DNA of 64,000 bases from Aquirhabdus parva (GTDB taxonomy: Bacteria; Pseudomonadota; Gammaproteobacteria; Pseudomonadales; Moraxellaceae), in contig NZ_CP031222.1 in assembly GCF_003351745.1 (NCBI RefSeq), forward strand, positions 2,896,207 through 2,960,206, read 5' to 3'. Shown one piece after another: positions 1-8,739 of the stretch. Below the pieces are notes generated by a model. That model did no database searches, had not been told where the DNA came from, and worked only from the letters and a program-made list of their open reading frames with translations. The position numbers and the translations under genes are program-made. Each line of letters begins with the position of its first letter. The stretch's first letter is position 1.

Positions 1-4
1 CGAC

Positions 5-1705
5 TTAATCTAGGTTTAAGTCGGTCACAGCACCAGTCGATGCGCTGGAAACCAAACGGGCATATTTCGCTAATACACCACGGGTGTATTTTGGCGCTGG
101 GCGTACCCAAGCTGCACGGCGTGTCGCTAACTCTTCATCACTGACCGAAACAGAGATTTCACGGGTGACCGCATCGATAATAATGTTATCGCCTGTTTGT
201 ACCAGACCAATCACGCCGCCTTCAAAGGCTTCAGGCGTGATATGACCGACCACAAAACCATGTGAGCCACCACTAAAACGACCATCAGTGATCAGCGCAA
301 CAGATTTACCCAGACCTTTACCCATGACCGCAGATGTCGGTGACAGCATTTCACGCATGCCCGGACCGCCTTTGGGACCTTCGTCCTTGATCACGATCAC
401 ATCACCTGCAACTACTTCACCATTTAAGATACCAGCCAGCGCAGCTTCTTCACCGCTATAGACACGGGCACGGCCTTCAAAGCGCAGGCCTTCTTTACCC
501 GTGATTTTGGCGACTGCACCTTCACTGGCAAGGTTGCCTTTCAAAATTACCAGATGCGAGTCAGCTTTGATCGGCTTATCAAACGGCATGATAATTTGTT
601 GGTCGGCTGGGTAATCTTGCACGTCAGCCAAATTCTCTGCCAAGGTTTTGCCGGTCACTGTCAAACATGAACCATCAAGCATGCCTTTATCCAGCATACG
701 TTTCATCAGCGGTTGAATTCCGCCAATCGCGACCAATTCACTCATCATGTATTTGCCTGATGGACGGATGTCGGCCAGCAGTGGCGTGTCTTTACCAATG
801 CGAACAAAGTCCTCCAAGTCCAGATCAACATCTACAGTGCGAGCCATGCCGATCAAATGCAGAACGGCGTTGGTTGAACCGCCGAGCGTAATCACGACTT
901 TAATCGCATTTTCAAACGCGGACTTGGTCATGATGTCGCGCGGTTTGATGTCCAGACGCAGCAGGTTCATCACCGCTTCGCCTGCACGTTGGCAATCATT
1001 TTCTTTATCGCTGGATACGGCATCTTGAGCCGATGAACCAGGTAAGCTCATACCGAGCGCTTCAATCGCAGAGGCCATGGTATTGGCGGTGTACATGCCT
1101 CCACATGAGCCAGGACCGGGAATCGCAACTTCTTCGATTTGCTTGACTTGGATTGCAGACAGCTCACCTTTGGCATGCTGACCCACTGCTTCAAACACGG
1201 AGATGATGTCGGTATGACCCGCACCCGGTTTGATCGTGCCGCCATAAACAAACACGGATGGACGGTTCAAACGGGCAAGACCCATGATGCAGCCGGGCAT
1301 GTTCTTATCACAACCACCGATGGCGATCAGACCGTCAAAGCCTTCACAGCCGGCAACCGCTTCAATCGAGTCCGCAATGATCTCGCGGGACACCATGGAA
1401 TACTTCATGCCTTCGGTACCGTTTGCGATACCGTCAGAAATGGTAATGGTGTTAAAGATCACGCCTTTACCGCCAGCGGCATTCGCGCCTGCTTCAGCGA
1501 TACGAGCCAGACCATCGATATGCATATTGCATGGGGTCACGTTAGCCCATGTTGATGCGATACCGATTTGTGGTTTTTTAAAGTCTTCATCAGTAAAACC
1601 GACCGCGCGCAGCATGGAACGGGCTGGAGCACATTCGATGCCGTCAACCACTTCAGAAGAGTGTTTGCGGAGATTTTCAGCGGATGGGGATGTCTTATCG
1701 TTCAT
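5..1705 (-). CDS. ilvD: Dihydroxy-acid dehydratase
   Basis: This enzyme dehydrates 2,3-dihydroxy-isovalerate and its methylvalerate counterpart to the 2-keto acids, the third common step of valine, isoleucine and leucine synthesis. The 566-residue protein has the cysteine motifs expected for the catalytic iron-sulfur cluster: TPCNMH, GGCDKNMPGC and GPGSCGGMYTAN. The C-terminal half carries DEGPKGGPGMREM and TDGRFSGGSHG, both typical of the IlvD/Edd family. Length fits the shorter bacterial IlvD class of about 560 residues, and the ATG at 1705 gives a normal N-terminus. It is a single gene transcribed toward the window edge, with 430 bp before the next gene. Family assignment is secure; IlvD rather than the related Edd is chosen because of overall motif match. 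Confidence 0.97.
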   Translation of the reverse strand: MNDKTSPSAENLRKHSSEVVDGIECAPARSMLRAVGFTDEDFKKPQIGIASTWANVTPCNMHIDGLARIAEAGANAAGGKGVIFNTITISDGIANGTEGMKYSMVSREIIADSIEAVAGCEGFDGLIAIGGCDKNMPGCIMGLARLNRPSVFVYGGTIKPGAGHTDIISVFEAVGQHAKGELSAIQVKQIEEVAIPGPGSCGGMYTANTMASAIEALGMSLPGSSAQDAVSSDKENDCQRAGEAVMNLLRLDIKPRDIMTKSAFENAIKVVITLGGSTNAVLHLIGMARTVDVDLDLEDFVRIGKDTPLLADIRPSGKYMMSELVAIGGIQPLMKRMLDKGMLDGSCLTVTGKTLAENLADVQDYPADQQIIMPFDKPIKADSHLVILKGNLASEGAVAKITGKEGLRFEGRARVYSGEEAALAGILNGEVVAGDVIVIKDEGPKGGPGMREMLSPTSAVMGKGLGKSVALITDGRFSGGSHGFVVGHITPEAFEGGVIGLVQTGDNIIIDAVTREISVSVSDEELATRRAAWVRPAPKYTRGVLAKYARLVSSASTGAVTDLNLD

Positions 1706-2153
1706 GACTAAACCTTATCTTATATAGAAACTAAAAGCCTGATATCCGTCGTGAATATCAATAGTAATTGGGCTGGCGATCGGCAGGATGAATGGCGTAT
1801 TACTGTCAACGAATCATCCAAACCGTACTGCTAATTGCGAGCTGCTGAGGCTATTTAGTCAAAACTGCGGATAACACTTTTGAGTAGAAACGTGGCAAGG
1901 GTGTATTGCGCACGCTTTGAATCTGAAAAAATCAGTCAGCGAAAAAATCTGGTGGCTAATTCTATCCTTCATGCCGTCAGAGGGAAAGGACAAAGCACAA
2001 TAAAAATCAAAGTTCCCGCTATCCTTTTTCATTTTCCATACAAGACAACCAGTCAATGGGTTTATCGCATTCAGTACAGATCAATGAGACGCTAAGGCCA
2101 GCTTCGCGTTACAATAGTCGCTAAATCTTCATATGATCTATAAGAGTCGCTTC
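1706..2153. other. Intergenic region between divergent ilvD and fmt
   Basis: These roughly 450 bases separate two divergent genes and must hold both promoters. I see no convincing gene: short open frames on both strands at 1859-2095 overlap each other and look like noise. A TACAAT hexamer at 2110-2115 could be a -10 element for fmt. No leader peptide or attenuator for ilvD is visible. Confidence 0.5.
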
Positions 2154-3122
2154 GTGAATCTGATTTTTGCCGGGACACCCGAATTTGCTGCAACCGCACT
2201 GCAAGCCTTGATCGATGCAGGACATCACATTGTCGCTGTATATACGCAGCCTGATCGACCATCAGGTCGAGGACAGAAACTCACGCCATCGGCAGTCAAG
2301 GCATTAGCGCTCGAACACAACCTGCCTGTCTACCAACCTGTCCATCTCAAAGCCTCAACCACAGAAGGTCTGGCTGCACAGGCAGAACTCGCAGCTCTGG
2401 TTGCAGATCATCAGGTCGATGTCATGGTGGTCGCCGCCTATGGCTTGATTTTGCCGCAAAGTGTGCTGGATATGCCACGTCTAGGCTGCTTGAATATCCA
2501 CGCCTCCTTACTGCCGCGCTGGCGTGGGGCTGCCCCAATCCACCGCGCAATTCTGTCTGGCGATACCGAGACGGGCATCACCATCATGCAGATGGATGCG
2601 GGCCTAGATACGGGTGATATGCTGAGTAAGGTACATCTACCGATTGATCCTAAAGATACCAGCGCGACCTTGCATGATCGTTTAGCGGTCTTGGGGGGTA
2701 GCGCTATCGTGGATACTCTCGCCCATCTTGCGGACTATCACGCGCATAGAACGCCGCAAGCCAGTGGTCACGCCACCTATGCCGCGAAGCTCTCCAAAGC
2801 CGAAGGGAAGATCGACTGGTCGTGTGCCGCTATTGTCCTTGATCGTCTGGTCCGTGGACTCCAACCGTGGCCTGTCGCGTATACCCAGATTGGTGAAGAT
2901 ATCTTGCGTGTCTGGTCAGCGGAACTGGTGCATGATCGCGCCACACATACCGCAGCGCTTGCGGGTGAAATTATCGCTGTTGATAAACATGGCATCAGCG
3001 TTGTTTGTGGCGACGGTCAAGTGCTGCGCCTTACTCAGCTCCAATGGGCCGGCGGCAAACCGCTCAATAGTGTTCAAATTCTACAAGCCCAGAAACTTAG
3101 CGTCGGACAACAACTTCAATGA
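2154..3122 (+). CDS. fmt: Methionyl-tRNA formyltransferase
   Basis: Fmt transfers a formyl group from 10-formyl-tetrahydrofolate to the methionine on initiator tRNA, enabling normal translation initiation. The N-terminal catalytic domain shows the family signature NIHASLLPRWRGAAPIHRAI with the catalytic Asn and His, followed by MQMDAGLDTGDM. The C-terminal tRNA-binding OB-like domain ends near LRLTQLQWAGGKPLN. I prefer the GTG at 2154, which gives VNLIFAGTPEF, the usual Fmt N-terminus, and has an AAGAG 8 bases upstream. An in-frame ATG at 2133 would add seven residues not typical of the family. The stop overlaps the rsmB start by four bases (ATGA), so the two are translationally coupled. Confidence 0.96.
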   Translation: MNLIFAGTPEFAATALQALIDAGHHIVAVYTQPDRPSGRGQKLTPSAVKALALEHNLPVYQPVHLKASTTEGLAAQAELAALVADHQVDVMVVAAYGLILPQSVLDMPRLGCLNIHASLLPRWRGAAPIHRAILSGDTETGITIMQMDAGLDTGDMLSKVHLPIDPKDTSATLHDRLAVLGGSAIVDTLAHLADYHAHRTPQASGHATYAAKLSKAEGKIDWSCAAIVLDRLVRGLQPWPVAYTQIGEDILRVWSAELVHDRATHTAALAGEIIAVDKHGISVVCGDGQVLRLTQLQWAGGKPLNSVQILQAQKLSVGQQLQ

Positions 3123-4498
3123 GCCAAGACAATTCGAAAAAATCGGCAAAACCACGTAAGTTTCATAATCCACCCGCCAATGCTCGCACTCGCCCAGCGC
3201 CGCTTAATTTACGCGCGCAAGTGATTCGTGTCATCATCGCAGTATTAGATGGTCAATCCTTAAGTGCTGTTCTGCCTGCAGCGCTCGAAAAGACGCTAGA
3301 ACGGGATCGTGGTTTGTTTAATGAGTTGGTCATGGGTACGCTGCGCCACTGGTTTGCGCTGGATGCTGTTCTGCAACCCATGCTGGCGCGTCCGCTCACT
3401 GATAGCCGTGTACAAGCGGCCCTGCATTTAGGGCTTTATCAGATTTTTCAAACGCGCATTCCCGCACACGCCGCAATCAGCGAAACGGTGGATGCCGCTA
3501 AGCAACTTGGACAAGAAAAAGCCAGTGGCTTGGTCAATGCTCTGCTGCGTCGTACCCTGCGTGAACAGACCGAACTACAAGAGACTTTTGAAGCGCATCA
3601 CGCGCTGCCCGACTGGTTCGCTGCGGCATTAGAACAAGACTGGGCAGAGGAATGGCAAGGTCTTGCGGAGTCACTGCGTCATAGCGCACCGCTGTTCCTG
3701 CGTGTCAATAAACGTCAGCGCACACGCACTGGCTACTTGGATGCACTGGCTCTACAAGGTATTAATGCCAACAGCACTGACAATACCACGCCTGAAGCGA
3801 TTCAATTACTGCAACACGTCAATATCCCGAGCTTACCCGGTTACTTAGAAGGCTGGTTCTCGGTGCAGGATCTCAATGCCCAACGCTGTGCCGGACTATT
3901 CAGTGATGCACACTTTAACGGGTTAGATGGCAAAACGGTTCTGGATGCCTGTGCAGCTCCCGGCGGTAAAACTGCCCATCTCTTGGAGCAATTTAGCCCC
4001 ACCCACATGACCGCAATCGACAGTGACTCCTACCGTCTAAAGCGCGTACGCGAAAACTTGAATCGTTTAGAACTGTTTGATCAGACTCGTGTGACCGTGG
4101 CAACGGCAGATGCAAGTGCATGGACGGCAGCGGAACCTGTGGATGCAATTTTGCTGGATGCACCGTGTAGTGCAACGGGTGTGCTGCGTCGCCATCCGGA
4201 TATTCGCCTGCTGCGTCAATCTACCGATATTGCGACCACCGTTGCTCTGCAAGCCACACTGCTCGATCACTTGTGGACGCAGCTTAAAGTCGGTGGACGA
4301 TTGGTCTACATCACCTGCTCTTTGCTTAAAGATGAAAACGAGCATCAGATTGCCGCGTTTCTTAAACGCACGCCCAATGCGACCGAGCGTGAGATTGATG
4401 CCAGTTGGGGCTTTAAACGTCCTGTTGGACGTCAATGCTTTCCGGAAACGGATGGCGGAGATGGCTTTTATTTTGCGGTGCTGGATAAGACCGCTTAA
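3119..4498 (+). CDS. rsmB: 16S rRNA (cytosine-967-C5)-methyltransferase
   Basis: RsmB (Sun, Fmu) methylates C967 of 16S rRNA using S-adenosylmethionine. The 459-residue protein has an N-terminal NusB-like helical RNA-binding domain (about residues 25-160) and a Rossmann methyltransferase domain with the SAM-binding motif DACAAPGGKTAHLLE. The two conserved cysteines of m5C RNA methyltransferases are present in LLDAPCSATGVLRRHPD and in VYITCSLLKDENE; the second is the catalytic cysteine by family precedent. It overlaps fmt by ATGA. The fmt-rsmB arrangement is a common gammaproteobacterial order, which supports the call. An imperfect inverted repeat follows the stop at about 4512-4541. Confidence 0.96.
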   Translation: MSQDNSKKSAKPRKFHNPPANARTRPAPLNLRAQVIRVIIAVLDGQSLSAVLPAALEKTLERDRGLFNELVMGTLRHWFALDAVLQPMLARPLTDSRVQAALHLGLYQIFQTRIPAHAAISETVDAAKQLGQEKASGLVNALLRRTLREQTELQETFEAHHALPDWFAAALEQDWAEEWQGLAESLRHSAPLFLRVNKRQRTRTGYLDALALQGINANSTDNTTPEAIQLLQHVNIPSLPGYLEGWFSVQDLNAQRCAGLFSDAHFNGLDGKTVLDACAAPGGKTAHLLEQFSPTHMTAIDSDSYRLKRVRENLNRLELFDQTRVTVATADASAWTAAEPVDAILLDAPCSATGVLRRHPDIRLLRQSTDIATTVALQATLLDHLWTQLKVGGRLVYITCSLLKDENEHQIAAFLKRTPNATEREIDASWGFKRPVGRQCFPETDGGDGFYFAVLDKTA

Positions 4499-4511
4499 AG
4501 GAAATCATCGC

Positions 4512-4541
4512 CGATGCGTATTCAATGGTATGCGCATCGCC
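4512..4541. terminator. Imperfect stem-loop between convergent rsmB and tetR-family gene
   Basis: A stem built from CGATGCGTAT and a near-complementary ATGCGCATCG flanks a short loop. It lies between two convergent genes. There is no strong T-tract on either side, so its role as an intrinsic terminator is an inference. Confidence 0.4.
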
Positions 4542-4556
4542 GATGTAAACTCTAGA

Positions 4557-5102
4557 CTAGCTAATGCCAAACTGGCGTAAAAGCGTCTCGCAAATGCGCC
4601 GCTTCTCTTCCAAAGAATGTTCGTGTACCAGCAGCCCCTCGATCACAAAGACCAGCACTGTCGCTAAAGCGCCCACATCAGCTTCGGCAACATCATGGGC
4701 TTGCAATTCACTACGCAGCAACGCCTCACCCATACGATGAAAATTATCATGCCACAGGTTAATAGCCGGTGAGCTTTGTAAGCGCGAATGCACGGTGGTG
4801 ATGAGCTTGCTGGATTCCTGCAAACGCGCAACCAGCCACAATAATTTATCGATCGGTTTCGGCAGAACGGCAGTGATATAAGCAAGCCATTGAGCTTGTA
4901 GCACTTCGGTCAATACCGTCGCTAGCACATCGTCTTTATCTTTAAAGTACCAATAGATCGTATTCGGAGCGATGCCCGCTGCTGCTGCCAACCGACTCAT
5001 GGAAGTGGATTCAAAACCCTCTTCGATAAAAAGCTGGCGCGCCGTCGCTACGATTTCATCCAGCTTTTCCTGACGCTCTTGCGGACGTTTATTTTTTGCC
5101 AT
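4557..5102 (-). CDS. TetR/AcrR-family transcriptional regulator
   Basis: This 181-residue protein starts with a TetR-type helix-turn-helix of about residues 10-56, including the typical GFESTSMSRLAAAAGIAPNT and IYWYFKDKDD stretch. The rest is the variable ligand-binding, dimerising domain, with no recognisable ligand. It is divergent from an unknown gene plus a short-chain dehydrogenase. Two palindromes with the same half-site, CTTGAA...TTCAAG, lie in the 141 bp between them. By family precedent it would repress its own gene and the divergent pair until an inducer binds. The inducer may be a lipid-like or hydrophobic compound given the dehydrogenase, but that is a guess. Confidence 0.93.
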   Translation of the reverse strand: MAKNKRPQERQEKLDEIVATARQLFIEEGFESTSMSRLAAAAGIAPNTIYWYFKDKDDVLATVLTEVLQAQWLAYITAVLPKPIDKLLWLVARLQESSKLITTVHSRLQSSPAINLWHDNFHRMGEALLRSELQAHDVAEADVGALATVLVFVIEGLLVHEHSLEEKRRICETLLRQFGIS

Positions 5103-5138
5103 AGTGGGAAATCAATCAGTCATTGTTTGAAATTATAT

Positions 5139-5155
5139 CTTGAATAGCGTTCAAG
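5139..5155. promoter_or_regulatory. Candidate TetR-family operator O1
   Basis: CTTGAATAGCGTTCAAG is a 17-bp site with CTTGAA/TTCAAG half-sites around a 5-bp centre. It lies 37 bp upstream of the TetR-family start codon and repeats the core of the larger palindrome at 5172-5200. Position and shared core suggest autoregulation. Confidence 0.7.
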
Positions 5156-5171
5156 GTGTAGTTAGAATCCA

Positions 5172-5200
5172 TTTCATCTTGAATAGTATTCAAGATGAAA
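5172..5200. promoter_or_regulatory. Candidate TetR-family operator O2, perfect 29-bp palindrome
   Basis: Two 14-bp arms (TTTCATCTTGAATA and its exact complement) flank a central G. The core matches O1. The site is 43 bp before the start of the divergent gene at 5244, where a repressor would block its promoter. A palindrome this long is not expected by chance, and binding by the adjacent TetR protein is the simplest reading. Confidence 0.75.
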
Positions 5201-5243
5201 TTTAACCAAATTTGGGCCACGTCACCCGTGAAGGAGCAGAACA

Positions 5244-5819
5244 ATGAGTTCAGCACTTGTTAGTCATACCGTAGAAGAATTAAAAAAACTCACGACAGAA
5301 GAACTTGTGGCGTTATTCAAGAGCTTACCCAGCCCTTCGATCACTGAAATGGATGGCGAATTCGCCGCTTGTCTCTTGCAGCAACCTTCATCACTATCGC
5401 GTCTTTTTGGGCACATCAGTGTCGCCAATCCGCTGATGCCATGGCTGTGCAAGGCATTCCGACCAGTCGACGCGGAATCAGGACGCGGATACAACACCTT
5501 TAGCCTACTGGGAAAAGTCGTACAGCGCTTTCCCATGCAGACCGTGATTGCCCCGTCACGTTATGACGGCAACCCTGCCTATACCTTGGTTTACCACCTC
5601 TATCACTCCATGTGCGGCGACATCCATATGGTCGATGAAGTCAGAAAAGTAGCCGATGGCGTTTATCTCGGAATTGGCACATGGGGCTTTACGCGCGCAC
5701 AGCGCCAAATCCCACTGCCGTTTTTACTCGAAGGGCCGATCGGGGTATACCGCAAGGACATCGGTCGCAAACGCTCAGGTGCAGTGCTCGCCCGCGAAAT
5801 CCCTGCACTCAACCGCTAA
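5244..5819 (+). CDS. Conserved hypothetical protein in TetR-controlled operon
   Basis: I do not recognise this 191-residue protein. There is no signal peptide or membrane segment. The N-terminus is helical (VEELKKLTTEELVALFKSL) and is followed by LPSPSITEMDGEF. The C-terminal half has alternating short strands, including MVDEVRKVADGVYLGIG and TWGFTRAQRQIPLPF, which look like a small beta-barrel of lipocalin-like type; this is only an impression. An AAGGAG ribosome-binding site lies 8-9 bp before the ATG. It is followed after 21 bp by a short-chain dehydrogenase and shares the operator region with the TetR gene. A role in processing or binding the same hydrophobic substrate as the dehydrogenase is plausible but unproven. 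Confidence 0.88.
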   Translation: MSSALVSHTVEELKKLTTEELVALFKSLPSPSITEMDGEFAACLLQQPSSLSRLFGHISVANPLMPWLCKAFRPVDAESGRGYNTFSLLGKVVQRFPMQTVIAPSRYDGNPAYTLVYHLYHSMCGDIHMVDEVRKVADGVYLGIGTWGFTRAQRQIPLPFLLEGPIGVYRKDIGRKRSGAVLAREIPALNR

Positions 5820-5840
5820 CCTCTCAATCAGGAGCTAATA

Positions 5841-6638
5841 ATGTCTTCCAACAATACCACCGCATTGATCACTGGCGCATCTGCAGGCATTGGCGCCTGC
5901 TTTGCACGCTTCCTTGCAGCCCAAGGTCATGACCTGCTACTGGTGGCACGCCGTGAGCAACGTCTACAAGAACTGGCAACTGAACTGCGTGCGCAGTATG
6001 GCATCCGCTGTGAAATTCTCGCAGCCGACTTGACAGATCGTCAGGCACCCAAGGCCATCATGGACTATGCCACAGAGCAAGGCTTAGAGATTGATGTGTT
6101 AATCAATAATGCAGGACTCTCGGGCAAGACCGCTTTCTCCGAGACCCCATGGGACATCCTTGATGCGGAATTGCAATTGATGGTCACGGCAGTAACTGAA
6201 CTTGCCCACCGCGTACTCCCCGGCATGCGTGCACGCGGCTTTGGACGCATTATTAATTTGTCCTCTATCGCAGCGCTCTCCCCACCGGGTGGCAGCTTAC
6301 TCTATAGCGGCATCAAAAGTTATGTCTTCCTTATGTCGCAGTCCTTGGATATGGAACTCAAACCCTACGGTATTCACGTCACGGCGCTGTGTCCCGGCTT
6401 CACCCACAGTGAGTTTCATGATGTGATGGGCACGCGTGATGCTGCAAACCATTTACCCGGCATCCTTTGGCAAGAGCCCGAAGCGGTCGTCAAGGAAGGA
6501 TGGCATGCGGTAAACAAAGGTCAGCCTGTCTGCGTGCCCGGCACAGTCAATAAACTGCTGGCCGCCAGCATGCGCCCCATCCCGACACGTATTCAATATT
6601 TTTTAGGGAAGACCTTTAATCCGTTCAAGGAGAGCTAA
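5841..6638 (+). CDS. Short-chain dehydrogenase/reductase
   Basis: This classical SDR-fold oxidoreductase has 265 residues. The NAD(P)-binding motif TGASAGIG is near residue 10, the NNAG motif near residue 89, the catalytic Ser lies in LSSIAALSPPGG, and the catalytic Tyr and Lys in YSGIK. ARREQR after the second strand suggests NADPH preference, since basic residues there bind the 2'-phosphate. The C-terminus (RPIPTRIQYFLGKTFNP) resembles SDRs acting on acyl or ketone substrates, but the substrate cannot be read from sequence. A good site (CAGGAG) precedes the start. It follows the unknown gene at 5244 and ends at a hairpin terminator, so the two form one operon under the TetR protein. Confidence 0.95.
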   Translation: MSSNNTTALITGASAGIGACFARFLAAQGHDLLLVARREQRLQELATELRAQYGIRCEILAADLTDRQAPKAIMDYATEQGLEIDVLINNAGLSGKTAFSETPWDILDAELQLMVTAVTELAHRVLPGMRARGFGRIINLSSIAALSPPGGSLLYSGIKSYVFLMSQSLDMELKPYGIHVTALCPGFTHSEFHDVMGTRDAANHLPGILWQEPEAVVKEGWHAVNKGQPVCVPGTVNKLLAASMRPIPTRIQYFLGKTFNPFKES

Positions 6639-6661
6639 TTCAGGCTTTTAGTCAGTCATAG

Positions 6662-6697
6662 GGCACAGGACCGCATCGATCTTGTGCCTTATGTTTT
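6662..6697 (+). terminator. Rho-independent terminator after the SDR gene
   Basis: GGCACAGGA and TCTTGTGCC form a 9-bp stem with one G-T pair, followed by TTATGTTTTT. It ends the plus-strand operon and also separates it from the convergent gene at 6722. Confidence 0.75.
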
Positions 6698-6721
6698 TGA
6701 AGACATACTTACGAAGACGTA

Positions 6722-6985
6722 TTACTTAAACAGCACTTTGCGTGCTTCCTGCCAGTCTTCCCAGCAATTCTCTGCAATCAGATCGGGAAAACCACGCGCT
6801 TTCTCCTGTGCAATCGCTTCGCTATACAGCACATTCATACATACCGCATGATCGCGAATTTTGAGCACTTCATCTTCTGTGAGTGGCGCACCACGTTCTT
6901 TTTCCAGCTTATACAGCAGCGCAACCAGCGGTGGTGTGAATACAAGGCACAGTGGATCGTCTACTTCAACTTCGTTGTTCGTCAT
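6722..6985 (-). CDS. Small hypothetical protein
   Basis: An 87-residue acidic soluble protein that I cannot assign to a named family. It starts MTNNEVEVDDPLCLVF and is predicted mostly helical, with EKERGAPLTEDEVLKIRDH and a C-terminal ENCWEDWQEARKVLF. I chose the ATG at 6985 because an AAGAG lies 8-9 bp upstream and the longer in-frame start at 7054 adds a stretch unlike the rest. The reading frame has normal host composition and lies 80 bp downstream of arginase on the same strand, so it may be co-transcribed with it. Confidence 0.75.
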   Translation of the reverse strand: MTNNEVEVDDPLCLVFTPPLVALLYKLEKERGAPLTEDEVLKIRDHAVCMNVLYSEAIAQEKARGFPDLIAENCWEDWQEARKVLFK

Positions 6986-7064
6986 AACACTCTTAGCTTT
7001 CAAAAAAAAGAATTCATCACATGCAATGATGTCACGAATCGACCCGTGCAACAATCCACAACCC

Positions 7065-8009
7065 TCAACCGGCTATGCGCTGAGGCCTACGCATCAACGT
7101 CGACTTACCAAATAAACTGCCGACCAAATCGACCGCCACATGTGCGGTTTGATTGCGTACATCCAGCGCTGGATTCAGTTCCACGATATCAAGTGACGCC
7201 ATGAGACCCGTGTCGGCGATCATCTCCATACAGAGCTGTGCTTCGCGGTAGGTTGGACCACCGAGTACCGTCGTGCCTACTCCAGGTGCAAGCTCAGCAT
7301 CCAAGAAGTCGACATCAAAACTGACGTGCAGATGGGTATCTTCATCAAGATCGGCCAGTGCAGCCTGCATGGTGCCGCGCATACCCACTTCGTCGATAAA
7401 GCGCATATCAAAGACATCCAGACCTTCTTGATAAACCAAGTGCTTCTCACCCAAATCCACACTGCGAATGCCGATCTGCTTGACCCAAGTTGATGAAATC
7501 GCTGGGGTATGCCCACCAATTCCGGTTAACTCTGGTGGTCCGTAGCCACACAGGCATGCCACGGGCATACCATGCACGTTGCCGCTCGGAGTTAAGGTAT
7601 TGGTATTAAAGTCGGCGTGGGCGTCCAGCCAAATGATGCGTAGCTTCTTGCCGATATCGCGGCAATGACGTGCAACCGCACTGATTGAACCTATACCAAG
7701 ACAATGATCACCACCCATCAGAATCGGTAAGCGACCCGACTGCAGCTCATGATAGACCGCATCATGCACGGACTGGTTCCATGCTGCGACTTCAAACAGG
7801 TGCCGGTAACCATTGACCGGGGGTAGCCATGGATTGGCAGGACCAAACAGATTGCCGCTGTCGAGGACATCGAGTCCCTGCCCTTTTAGAATCTCGACAA
7901 TATTGGCGACTCGCAGTGCTTCAGGGCCCATCGATGCACCACGTGCGCCCGCACCAATATCTGTCGGTGCACCAATTAAACTGACATGCAGGTTAGGGGT
8001 CACAGTCAT
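7065..8009 (-). CDS. rocF: Arginase (ureohydrolase family)
   Basis: This enzyme hydrolyses L-arginine to ornithine and urea, using two manganese ions. All metal-binding motifs are visible: GGDHCLGIGS, DAHADFNT and SFDVDFLDAELAPGVGT. The substrate-loop motif HGMPVACLCG is also arginase-like, which favours arginase over agmatinase or formimidoglutamase. The ATG at 8009 is chosen; an upstream in-frame TTG at 8024 would add five residues. At 314 residues the length is normal for the family. The last motif reads DVDFLDAE where many family members have DVDGLDP; this is a modest change and metal ligands are kept. No urease or other arginine gene is adjacent. Confidence 0.93.
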   Translation of the reverse strand: MTVTPNLHVSLIGAPTDIGAGARGASMGPEALRVANIVEILKGQGLDVLDSGNLFGPANPWLPPVNGYRHLFEVAAWNQSVHDAVYHELQSGRLPILMGGDHCLGIGSISAVARHCRDIGKKLRIIWLDAHADFNTNTLTPSGNVHGMPVACLCGYGPPELTGIGGHTPAISSTWVKQIGIRSVDLGEKHLVYQEGLDVFDMRFIDEVGMRGTMQAALADLDEDTHLHVSFDVDFLDAELAPGVGTTVLGGPTYREAQLCMEMIADTGLMASLDIVELNPALDVRNQTAHVAVDLVGSLFGKSTLMRRPQRIAG

Positions 8010-8139
8010 GATGGAATTACTCAATATATTTTTTCAAAAAAGTTCTTACTTAAACCTAGTCGTTAACGCAGCAATGCCCAAAAGAAGAGCCGCTTCATGG
8101 CTTGGCTTAAATACAGAGAATGCGATTGTTAAGCAATGA

Positions 8140-8739
8140 TCACGCCAAGCTGCGACGTAACCGTAACCAATCGAAATGTACACCTGGATCGGTTTTGCGG
8201 CCGGGGGCGATATCACTATGCCCCGCCAAATGATTGACGGTATCGGGATACGCACGCTGGATGGCAGGAATCACTTGGGCGAGTGCAGCATACTGCGCGT
8301 CTGTGAACGGTAGATGATCGGCACCTTCAAGTTCAATGCCAATTGAGTAATCATTGCATTCAGGAACGCCCAAGTATGATGAGCGACCCGCATGCCATGC
8401 TCGGTCATCAAAGGAGACAAACTGAATAATCTCACCCACCCGTGTAATAAACAGGTGCGCAGAAACTTTCATATCTTTGATGATTTCAAAATAAGGATGT
8501 AGCGCGGGATCAAGCTGGTTTTGAAAGAAGATTTCGACATAACGCTCGGAAGCATATTTATCGAAATCTTCCAGCGTTTCAGCAGGCGGCAAGCTGATGT
8601 TATGAATCACAATCAAGCGCACTTTGCCATCAGGGCGTGCATTGTAATTGGGTGAAATGACTTGCTTTGCTGCACTCAGCCAGCCGGATTGAATCGTAAA
8701 GCCGGCTGAATCTGCAATGGAATTGCTGGTGGAACTCAT
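8140..8739 (-). CDS. ampD: 1,6-anhydro-N-acetylmuramyl-L-alanine amidase
   Basis: AmpD removes the stem peptide from 1,6-anhydroMurNAc peptides in the cytoplasm during peptidoglycan recycling. In many gammaproteobacteria its loss derepresses AmpC beta-lactamase. The protein has no signal peptide. It shows the amidase_2 zinc ligands: His in VIHNISLPP, His in LAGHSDIAPGRKTDPG and the Asp of the same motif. The glutamate in IGIELEG fits the catalytic region. At 199 residues it is normal for AmpD. The start overlaps the stop of the upstream DUF1631 gene by four bases, so the two are coupled. AmpD is chosen over periplasmic AmiD because there is no export signal. Confidence 0.94.
   Translation of the reverse strand: MSSTSNSIADSAGFTIQSGWLSAAKQVISPNYNARPDGKVRLIVIHNISLPPAETLEDFDKYASERYVEIFFQNQLDPALHPYFEIIKDMKVSAHLFITRVGEIIQFVSFDDRAWHAGRSSYLGVPECNDYSIGIELEGADHLPFTDAQYAALAQVIPAIQRAYPDTVNHLAGHSDIAPGRKTDPGVHFDWLRLRRSLA

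Noticed and set aside
1859-2095. Opposing short frames in the ilvD-fmt gap
   Set aside because: They overlap each other on opposite strands, have no ribosome sites, and do not resemble a protein family.
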